Shown here in pieces: positions 35,700 to 42,955 of a stretch of 64,000 nt of DNA. The notes below the pieces were generated by a model that had not been told where the DNA came from, made no database searches, and was given only the letters and a program-made list of their open reading frames with translations. Positions within the stretch are counted from its first letter, which is position 1, and the number at the start of each line of letters is the position of its first letter. Source of the DNA: Pseudomonas sp. DC1.2 (GTDB lineage Bacteria; Pseudomonadota; Gammaproteobacteria; Pseudomonadales; Pseudomonadaceae); the NCBI RefSeq assembly GCF_034351645.1, contig NZ_CP133782.1, positions 4,407,001 through 4,471,000 on the forward strand, in the 5' to 3' direction. The position numbers and the translations under genes are program-made.

Positions 35700-38111
35700 A
35701 TGAGCACTGATGGTGCTTTGAGTCGAAGCCGTCTGCTACCGAGCCTGCTCGGTATCCTGCTTCTGCTAATGGGCCTGGCCATGCTGGCCGGGGGGATCAA
35801 GCTGAGCATGCTCGGCGGCTCGCTGTATTACCTGCTGGCCGGTATCGGCTTTGCACTGACCGGCGTGCTGCTGATTGCCGCTCGCCGCGCAGCACTGGGC
35901 CTGTATGCACTGGTGTTGTTTGCCAGTACCGTTTGGGCGCTGTGGGAAGTCGGTCTCGACTGGTGGCAACTGGTGCCGCGTCTTGCGCTGTGGTTTGCGC
36001 TGGGTGTGGTCTTGCTGTTGCCGTGGTTCCGCCGACCGTTGCTGCGCGAAGGCGCCGCACCGCTGGGCACCGCGGCGCTGAGCGTCGCTGTGCTTCTGTC
36101 TGGCGCCGCCGCGGTGGGCAGTCAATTCACGCATCCGGGTGAAGTCTTCGGCGAACTGGGCCGCGACACAACGGACCTGACCAGCACCGCCCCAGCGATG
36201 CCCGATGGCGACTGGCAGTCTTATGGCCGTACCGAGTTCGGTGATCGCTACTCGCCGCTGAAGCAAATCACCCCGGCCAACGTCGGCAAGTTGCAGGAAG
36301 CCTGGCGTATCCGCACTGGCGACCTGCCGACGGCTGATGACCCGGTGGAACTGACCAACGAAAACACCCCGCTGAAGGTCAACGGCATGCTCTATGCCTG
36401 CACCGCCCACAGCAAGGTGCTGGCACTGGACCCGGACACTGGCAAGGAAATCTGGCGCTTCGACCCGCAGATCAAGAGCCCGGTGGGCTTCAAGGGTTTC
36501 GCCCACATGACCTGCCGTGGCGTCTCTTACTACGACGAGAACGACTACGCCAAGTCGGCTAACGCCTCGGCCGCCGTCATTTCCGACGCTGGCAAAGCCG
36601 TTGCTCAAGCCTGCCCGCGTCGTCTATACCTGCCGACCGCCGATGCGCGTCTGATCGCGATCAACGCCGACACCGGCAAGGTCTGCGAAGGCTTTGGCAA
36701 TAAAGGCACCATTGACCTGACCCAGGGCATCGGTCCGTTCACCGCCGGTGGTTACTACGCCACCTCCCCGGCCGCGATTACCCGTGATCTGGTGATCATG
36801 GGCGGTCACGTCACCGATAACGAATCGACCAATGAGCCTTCGGGCGTGATCCGTGCGTTCGATGTGCATGACGGTCACCTGGTCTGGAACTGGGACAGCG
36901 GCAATCCGGAGGCGACCGAGCCTTTGGCGCCGGGCAAAACCTATACCCGCAACTCGCCGAACATGTGGTCGCTGGCCAGCGTCGACGAAAAACTGGGTAT
37001 GGTCTACCTGCCGCTGGGCAATCAAATGCCTGACCAGTGGGGCGGCGACCGTATGCCAGGCGCCGAGAAATTCAGCGCCGGCCTGGTGGCTCTGGACCTG
37101 GCCACCGGCAAGGTGCGCTGGAACTATCAGTTCACCCACCACGATCTGTGGGACATGGACGTCGGCAGCCAACCGACCCTGCTGGACCTGAAGACCGCTG
37201 ATGGCGTCAAGCCGGCGCTGATCGCACCGACCAAACAGGGCAGCCTGTACGTGCTCGACCGTCGCGATGGCACACCGATTGTGCCGATACGCGAGATTCC
37301 AGTGCCGCAAGGCGCAGTGGCAGGCGACCACACCGCACCGACCCAGGCGCGCTCGGACCTGAACCTGCTGGCCCCGGAACTGACCGAAAAAGCCATGTGG
37401 GGCGCCAGCCCGTTCGACCAGATGCTGTGCCGCATCCAGTTCAAGGAACTGCGCTACGAAGGTCAGTACACCCCGCCGTCGTTGCAGGGCAGCCTGATCT
37501 ATCCGGGTAACGTCGGTGTGTTCAACTGGGGCAGCGTGTCGGTCGATCCGGTTCGCCAACTGCTGTTCACCAGCCCGAACTACATGGCGTTCGTGTCGAA
37601 AATGATCCCACGCGCCGAAGTCGCGGCTGACAGCAAGCGCGAAAGCGAAACCGCTGGCATCCAGCCAAACACCGGCGCGCCGTTTGCCGTGACCATGCAC
37701 CCGTTCATGTCGCCATTCGGCGTACCGTGCCAGGCACCAGCCTGGGGCTATGTCACCGGCATCGACCTGACCACCAATAAAGTGGTGTGGAAACGCAAAA
37801 ACGGCACCAGCCGCGACAGCTCGCCACTGCCGATCGGTCTGCCGCTCGGCGTGCCAAGCATGGGCGGTTCGATGGTCACTGCGGGCGGCGTCGGCTTCCT
37901 CAGCGGCACTCTCGACCAGTACCTGCGCGCCTATGACGTCAATAGCGGCAAGGAACTGTGGAAGTCGCGCCTGCCGGCCGGCGGCCAAGCCACACCGATG
38001 ACCTACACCGGCAAGGACGGCAAACAGTACGTCCTGCTCGTCGTCGGCGGCCACGGCTCGCTGGGCACCAAAATGGGCGACTATGTGATCGCTTACACGC
38101 TGTCCAAGTAA
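35700..38111 (+). CDS. gcd: Membrane-bound PQQ glucose dehydrogenase
   Basis: An 803-residue quinoprotein. Five membrane segments occupy about residues 12-145. The periplasmic eight-bladed propeller carries the PQQ-enzyme landmarks: DWQSYGRTEFGDRYSPLKQITPANVGKLQEAWRIRTGD, TAHSKVLALDPDTGKEIWRFDP, QFTHHDLWDMDVGSQPTLLDL and GVPSMGGSMVTAGGVGFLSGTLDQYLRAYD. Gcd oxidises glucose to gluconolactone in the periplasm and passes electrons to ubiquinone, acidifying the surroundings. Full family length, intact. A terminator follows at 38133. Confidence 0.96.
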   Translation: MSTDGALSRSRLLPSLLGILLLLMGLAMLAGGIKLSMLGGSLYYLLAGIGFALTGVLLIAARRAALGLYALVLFASTVWALWEVGLDWWQLVPRLALWFALGVVLLLPWFRRPLLREGAAPLGTAALSVAVLLSGAAAVGSQFTHPGEVFGELGRDTTDLTSTAPAMPDGDWQSYGRTEFGDRYSPLKQITPANVGKLQEAWRIRTGDLPTADDPVELTNENTPLKVNGMLYACTAHSKVLALDPDTGKEIWRFDPQIKSPVGFKGFAHMTCRGVSYYDENDYAKSANASAAVISDAGKAVAQACPRRLYLPTADARLIAINADTGKVCEGFGNKGTIDLTQGIGPFTAGGYYATSPAAITRDLVIMGGHVTDNESTNEPSGVIRAFDVHDGHLVWNWDSGNPEATEPLAPGKTYTRNSPNMWSLASVDEKLGMVYLPLGNQMPDQWGGDRMPGAEKFSAGLVALDLATGKVRWNYQFTHHDLWDMDVGSQPTLLDLKTADGVKPALIAPTKQGSLYVLDRRDGTPIVPIREIPVPQGAVAGDHTAPTQARSDLNLLAPELTEKAMWGASPFDQMLCRIQFKELRYEGQYTPPSLQGSLIYPGNVGVFNWGSVSVDPVRQLLFTSPNYMAFVSKMIPRAEVAADSKRESETAGIQPNTGAPFAVTMHPFMSPFGVPCQAPAWGYVTGIDLTTNKVVWKRKNGTSRDSSPLPIGLPLGVPSMGGSMVTAGGVGFLSGTLDQYLRAYDVNSGKELWKSRLPAGGQATPMTYTGKDGKQYVLLVVGGHGSLGTKMGDYVIAYTLSK

Positions 38112-38132
38112 GCTCTGGCGGCAGTTAAACGA

Positions 38133-38164
38133 AAGGCGACGCCTGTGAGGGAGTCGCCTTTTTT
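38133..38164 (+). terminator. Rho-independent terminator after gcd
   Basis: An 8-base stem AAGGCGAC/GTCGCCTT with a 12-base loop, followed by a run of six T. It begins 21 bases after the gcd stop. Confidence 0.85.
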
Positions 38165-38198
38165 GTGGCTCAACCGTTAAAGGTTCAGAGCACCGAAT

Positions 38199-38618
38199 TT
38201 ACTGCTCGATGACCTCGGAGCGCATCGGCGCCAGCCGGGCGATCAAACGGTTCTGCACCGGCACGGCAATCCCCTGCTGATCCATCGCCGCGATCAAGTC
38301 TTCAACCAGCGCATTGAAGTCGCTGCGGCTGACGTGCTGCCCCCTGTGACTCTCGGCCATGCTGTCGCCGCTATACACACACGGACCGCCCGCCTCGACA
38401 CAAAACTTTTCAATCAGCTTGTCGCGCAAACGCTGAATATCGACCTTGCGAAAATGCTCGACGATGCGTTCATCTCGCGCAATGTTCAGCAGCATGCCCT
38501 CGACAATTCGCGTGATCCCCGCACGCGCCCCAAGGTCACGATAGAGGCTGTCATCCTTGGCGGGTTGTTGCGCGCAAGCGCTCAAGAACAACACCAGACT
38601 CAAAAGGAGAACACGCAT
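38199..38618 (-). CDS. Group 1 truncated hemoglobin lipoprotein
   Basis: A 139-residue lipoprotein with a lipobox LSAC (Cys15) and a truncated-hemoglobin domain: SLYRDLGARAGITRIVEGML, FCVEAGGPCVYSGDSMAESHRGQHVSRSDFNALVEDLI. H91 is the likely proximal heme ligand. Most truncated hemoglobins are cytoplasmic, so a lipid-anchored one exposed in the periplasm is notable; it could bind O2 or NO. ATG 38618 shares one base with the stop of the DUF3034 gene (TGATG); the same frame is open further upstream but without a reason to start there. Confidence 0.85.
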   Translation of the reverse strand: MRVLLLSLVLFLSACAQQPAKDDSLYRDLGARAGITRIVEGMLLNIARDERIVEHFRKVDIQRLRDKLIEKFCVEAGGPCVYSGDSMAESHRGQHVSRSDFNALVEDLIAAMDQQGIAVPVQNRLIARLAPMRSEVIEQ

Positions 38619-39478
38619 CAAAAACTCCCCTGAACGGACAGATATGTACCGTTCTGATTGTCCAGCGTGGCGATTTCTCCGAGCCGTGCGTAGGCCAGCA
38701 CCACCGACACATGTTTGTTGGGGAAGTAACCGATAAACAGATCCGTCCAATCGCTTTCCCCGGAAAACGACAGGTTGTCTGGCTTCTCGCGATACTCCAC
38801 GCCCAGCGCCCAACGCGGGTTGAACAACACCGCCAACGAACCTTCTTTGAGCAGGCTGCGGGTATCTCGACGATCACCACCAAACCCCAGCAAGCCCATT
38901 TCGTTGGCCCGGCTGTAGCGCAAGCTGCCATTGACCAGCAGGTTGTAGCCAAACGCCGCGCCCATGAATAACCGACTGGCCGCCAGATACCCTTCGGTGT
39001 CGCTGTCGCGCTTGGCGCCTACCAGGCTCGGGATCAGGAAATCACGCTGGTGTTTGTACTCCAGGCCCAACGACACTTGCGGCAAGTCGTCGTAGATCAC
39101 GTCGCCGAACAAGCGCACTTTCACCCCCAGCACGTCCTGACTCAGGCTGTCTTCCGGCAGGTTCAACTTCTGCACCAAAGCGCCTAAATCCAAGCGCTGC
39201 CGCGCGAAGGACAGTTCGACGCGGTTGTCGTAAGCCAGGGCCATCCCGGCAACGTCAAGCCGATAGTCCGGCAGGTTGACGGTGGTCGCGAATGCCGTGG
39301 CGCCCCACTCGTTCTTTTCACCGTAACCGGCGAGTACCGCCCACGGCGTGATACCACCACCCGCCGCACCTTCGAGGCTGCTGGCGCCGCCAGTGGCGAT
39401 CAACCGTCCGTTGTCGGCTTGGGCGATGGGCAGGGTCAGACCGACGAGACAGGCAACCAACAAGGAGAAACGCAGCAT
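38618..39478 (-). CDS. DUF3034 outer-membrane-like protein
   Basis: A 286-residue exported protein with a signal peptide (about 1-20, ending AQA) and a sequence of alternating strands ending in a terminal Phe (VQGSF), as in outer-membrane barrels. It shows the DUF3034 features GASSLEGAAGGGITPWAVLAGYG and GVEYREKPDNL. Function unknown. ATG 39478 has GAGG about 5 bases upstream; a TTG 12 bases earlier overlaps the sensor stop. It is the third gene of a four-gene unit. Confidence 0.8.
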   Translation of the reverse strand: MLRFSLLVACLVGLTLPIAQADNGRLIATGGASSLEGAAGGGITPWAVLAGYGEKNEWGATAFATTVNLPDYRLDVAGMALAYDNRVELSFARQRLDLGALVQKLNLPEDSLSQDVLGVKVRLFGDVIYDDLPQVSLGLEYKHQRDFLIPSLVGAKRDSDTEGYLAASRLFMGAAFGYNLLVNGSLRYSRANEMGLLGFGGDRRDTRSLLKEGSLAVLFNPRWALGVEYREKPDNLSFSGESDWTDLFIGYFPNKHVSVVLAYARLGEIATLDNQNGTYLSVQGSF

Positions 39479-39486
39479 CGTCAGCC

Positions 39487-41844
39487 TCAATGAACCAAAG
39501 AAGTTTGAGCGCTGAAGGGCAACGCTACCCAGGCTTCGAACGCGGCAGCGGTCAGCGGTCGGCTAATGAGGTAACCCTGGGCCGTGTCGCAGTGCCAACG
39601 TTCCAGCAGGCGCAGGCTGCGGGCATATTCCACCCCTTCGGCGACTACTTTGAGCCCCAGGTTATGGCTCATTTCGATGGTCGAACGGACGATCACCGCG
39701 TCTTCACTGGTTTCGTCCAGATTGCGCACAAAGGACTGGTCGATTTTCAGTTCCTGCACCGGCAGTCGCTTGAGGTGAGCCAGGGACGAGTAGCCGGTGC
39801 CGAAGTCATCCACCGACAGGCTGATGCCGCACTCGCGCAATTCATGCAGTACCTTCAATGCGCGCTCCGGTTCACGCATGACGGCGCTTTCAGTGATTTC
39901 GAAAATCAGTTGCTCGGCCGGGAGACGGTACACCCGCAACAGCGCCGAAACCCGTTGCGCAAGGTCATCACTGAGCAGATCGTCCGCCGAAATATTCAAC
40001 GACAACTGCAAGCGCAGCCCGCGTCGATTCCATTCGGAAAGCTGGCGCATGCCATCAGCGATTACCCAATTGGTCAGCGTCTGGATGCTGCCCGTGCGCT
40101 CGGCCAGGGGGATGAACTCCGCCGGCGAAACCAGGCCAAATTGCGGATGCTGCCAGCGCAACAACGCCTCGGCCTGGCGCACAACGCCTTTGCGGATGTC
40201 CAGTTTGGGTTGGTAATGCAGCACCAGTTCGCCGTTGGTAGCGGCATGGCGCAGGTCGCGAATCAGGGTGATCTGACGGCGATGCGCAAGGTCGCGGCCC
40301 TGTTCATATATTTGCAGGCGGCCGGGCAGTTGGGCGGCGTCTTTCATCGCAATGGCTGCGCGTTCAAGCAAAGTCTGAGCACTCAAACCGTCCACAGGAT
40401 AGGCGGCGATGCCCAAGCGGCAGTCCAGGGCCAAGTCGTGGCCATTGATTCGCTGCGGCTTGAGCAGCAGTTGCTGAAGTTGGTCAGCGACCGCCACCGC
40501 CGCATCACCGTCGAGGCCGTCGAGCAATAACAAGAATTCATCGGCAATCAAATGCGCCACCGTGTCGCCGGGACGCAGCGCTAATTGCAGGCGCTGACCC
40601 GTTTGACGCAGTAACTGATCGACCGATTCCGGCCCGGCGTTTTCATTGATTGCGCGCAAATTGTCGATGCCCAGGTACACCAGGGCCATCGGCCGCTGCG
40701 CCGAAATCGCACTGCCCAGACGCTCCATCGCGAGCATCCGGTTGGGCAGCCCGGTCAGTGAGTCGTGCAGCGCGTTGTGAGCCAGTTGCTGCTCGCGTTC
40801 GGCGATGCCCCGTTGCATGGCATCGACAGCCTTGGCCAATCGACCGAGTTCGTCGCTGCGTTCAAGGCTGACCGGGGTTTGGTAATCGCCCTGGCCAATG
40901 CGCTCAGCCGCCTCCGCCAGCTCACGCACCGGTTGCGACACACCACGGGCCAACAGCAACGCGCCGGCTAATGAGCCGAGCAACGCCACCAGCGCAATCC
41001 CGAGAATCTTTTCATAAAGCGGCGCAAAGGCCTGCATCGCCGCGTCCAGTGGGCTTTGCAGCAGTGCGATGACCTGGCTCTCACTGCCCGCCCCGGCACT
41101 GGCTAACATCAGCGACTGGCTTAAAAAGCTGTGGTCCATGTGCTCGCTCAATTGCACTTGGCTACCGGGGGTTTTATCAAGCATCAAGCGTTTCAGACTG
41201 GCGTCCATCGCCTCTGGCTGGGTGCTGACTAACTCACCCACCTGCTGGCGATCCACCGTCAGAAAAGACACCTCCAGATTGGTCAGCGCGCGCAGTTCCA
41301 TGGCCCAGCTGCTGTCCATGCTGAAACCCATCACCACTCGGGCGATCGGCAATGGCGCCAGCACCGCGGCCTCCACCAGCAAATGCGGTTTGCCCTGCAA
41401 CGGAACGATCAGCATGGTCTGCTGACTGTCCCGCGCGGTGCGCAGCGCCTGCTCGTAACGAAACAGTGAGCCCTCAGCCACATCATCAAGGGTGCTGGCC
41501 AGGACTTTGCCGTCCATGCCCAGCAGGATCATGTCACTGGCATTGATACGTTTGCCGTGGTTCAACAGCACCGAGCGCATCGTCGCCGAATCACCGCTGG
41601 CCACCGCATCGCGAAAGCCGAAGTCAGCTGCCAGCAACTGCGCGCCGTCTGCCAGCCGCCGACCGCGCGTGTCCAGCAAGCGTTCGAAGACCCGCGCACC
41701 GACTTCCAGCTGAGAGGCGGCCTGGCTGCGCACCGCCGAATTGGTTGCCACTTTCACGCTGAAATACAGCGCGCCCACCACAATCAGCAGCAGCAGGATG
41801 AGGACACAGGCGACTCGCGCCTGAAAGCTACTGCGCAGTTTCAT
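39487..41844 (-). CDS. Membrane GGDEF/EAL sensor, probable phosphodiesterase
   Basis: A 785-residue membrane protein. TM1 (about 10-30) and TM2 (about 275-300) enclose a periplasmic sensor domain of about 245 residues, double-Cache-like in layout. A HAMP domain follows (about 300-350), then GGDEF with the motif decayed to IADEF although the RPGD inhibitory site remains. The EAL domain is intact: EALLRW, SLNIS, FEITE, DDFGTGYSS, LKIDQSFV and AEGVE. I infer a c-di-GMP phosphodiesterase controlled by a periplasmic signal. ATG 41844 was chosen; it overlaps the cupredoxin gene by 17 bases, and a GTG 33 bases earlier is possible. Confidence 0.88.
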   Translation of the reverse strand: MKLRSSFQARVACVLILLLLIVVGALYFSVKVATNSAVRSQAASQLEVGARVFERLLDTRGRRLADGAQLLAADFGFRDAVASGDSATMRSVLLNHGKRINASDMILLGMDGKVLASTLDDVAEGSLFRYEQALRTARDSQQTMLIVPLQGKPHLLVEAAVLAPLPIARVVMGFSMDSSWAMELRALTNLEVSFLTVDRQQVGELVSTQPEAMDASLKRLMLDKTPGSQVQLSEHMDHSFLSQSLMLASAGAGSESQVIALLQSPLDAAMQAFAPLYEKILGIALVALLGSLAGALLLARGVSQPVRELAEAAERIGQGDYQTPVSLERSDELGRLAKAVDAMQRGIAEREQQLAHNALHDSLTGLPNRMLAMERLGSAISAQRPMALVYLGIDNLRAINENAGPESVDQLLRQTGQRLQLALRPGDTVAHLIADEFLLLLDGLDGDAAVAVADQLQQLLLKPQRINGHDLALDCRLGIAAYPVDGLSAQTLLERAAIAMKDAAQLPGRLQIYEQGRDLAHRRQITLIRDLRHAATNGELVLHYQPKLDIRKGVVRQAEALLRWQHPQFGLVSPAEFIPLAERTGSIQTLTNWVIADGMRQLSEWNRRGLRLQLSLNISADDLLSDDLAQRVSALLRVYRLPAEQLIFEITESAVMREPERALKVLHELRECGISLSVDDFGTGYSSLAHLKRLPVQELKIDQSFVRNLDETSEDAVIVRSTIEMSHNLGLKVVAEGVEYARSLRLLERWHCDTAQGYLISRPLTAAAFEAWVALPFSAQTSLVH

Positions 41845-42502
41845 GGGCCGCTCGCTTAAAGGCATCACCAAAGGCACTCGGCGGCGCGGCAGTGGCTTGC
41901 CCAGGCTTGGCTTGCAGCGTCAGGGCAAAATCATGCTTGAGGCCCTTCGCCGGGACCGTCACTTGAGCGCCATCGACCGGTTGCATGTCCAGCGCCTGGG
42001 GATGCCACAGCGTTGCGTGGTAAACCCCAGTCGGCGCCTCCAGCATCAGTTGACCCTGTGCATCGGTCACACCAAATCGCGGGTCGTCGGTGACGTACAC
42101 GTAACCGAGCATCCAGTCATGAATATTGCAACCAAGGACCACCACGCCAGGTTTGTCGAACAACACCGGGGCCGATGGCGTGCCTTCGTACAACCGCAAT
42201 TCAAAGCGTTTGGCCGGAGAGAACGAATAGACCTGATGGCGAATGTTGTCGCTGTTGGGGAATTTGATCAACGTGCCGGTGTGAACCGCCAAAACATGGG
42301 GCGCGAATTGCTGGTCACGCTGGTCCATATCGGCCTTGAGCGTGCCGGCCGGCTGGCCAATCGGTCCTTGTAACGTAACCACGGCATCGGCCAGCGGCAG
42401 ACCATTCTGGTCATGTACCTGGATTTGCACGGGAGCAGCGCTGAGCAAAGGGCTGGCGCAGGTGGCAGCAATCATAAGTAAAGAGTAGAAAAAACGGGCC
42501 AT
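41828..42502 (-). CDS. Exported cupredoxin-like protein
   Basis: A 224-residue periplasmic protein with a signal peptide ending SAAP (about residue 22). A cupredoxin-type metal site is visible: H89 in NIRHQVYS, C125 and H128 in VVLGCNIHDWM, and M131, the His-Cys-His-Met set of blue copper proteins. Databases often name these 'methylamine utilization protein'. It should carry electrons or sense copper/redox state. As first gene of the unit with the GGDEF/EAL sensor, DUF3034 protein and truncated hemoglobin, it is a candidate partner of the sensor's periplasmic domain. Confidence 0.85.
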   Translation of the reverse strand: MARFFYSLLMIAATCASPLLSAAPVQIQVHDQNGLPLADAVVTLQGPIGQPAGTLKADMDQRDQQFAPHVLAVHTGTLIKFPNSDNIRHQVYSFSPAKRFELRLYEGTPSAPVLFDKPGVVVLGCNIHDWMLGYVYVTDDPRFGVTDAQGQLMLEAPTGVYHATLWHPQALDMQPVDGAQVTVPAKGLKHDFALTLQAKPGQATAAPPSAFGDAFKRAAHETAQ

Positions 42503-42955
42503 GGAGCATCCAGTAAAGTCAGGGAGTCGAACTGGCCTGCCTTGGCGGTGAAGTCACGCTGATCAGCATCACGGTGCGTGATCATGCCTCATTTAAGGCC
42601 AAGTGCCATCATTGAATATTAAACGTCGCGTTATCACTCACCGAGGCAATACTTATGCAACCTATAAGCTTGTGTATAGGCTATCGACCATCAAACACAT
42701 ATCTGAAGATAGAAGGGGGGCCATTCATCCGCCAGTTTTTCAGGATGCTTCGACGAGGTTTTAACCTTGGTAACCGCACGGAGTAGGGACCGGCGTTTAG
42801 GGACGCCGGCTAACCTGAGCGGTGCGAGTCGCTGCTCAAAACCAGTGGCCGGCCACCCTCGCAGCGCTGGGCACATACCTTGAAATATCCGCGCCCATTG
42901 AAACCACCCGCCACCTGCCCCATCTAAGAGCCATACTCCATTGCGCAGGTGCCCC
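42503..42955. other. Intergenic region upstream of asrA
   Basis: 453 bases between divergent genes. It holds the heat-shock promoter described separately and a short hairpin CCGGCGT-TTAGGG-ACGCCGG (42790-42809) of unknown use that lies before the expected start of transcription. The part next to the cupredoxin gene (42.59-42.72 kb) is AT-rich and presumably carries its promoter. No gene seen. Confidence 0.6.
42898..42925 (+). promoter_or_regulatory. RpoH (sigma-32) type heat-shock promoter
   Basis: TTGAAA (42898-42903), a 14-base spacer and CCCCATCT (42918-42925) match the enterobacterial sigma-32 consensus CTTGAAA-N13-15-CCCCATNT almost perfectly. Transcription would start near 42932, leaving a leader of about 24 bases before the chosen ATG. 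Confidence 0.8.
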
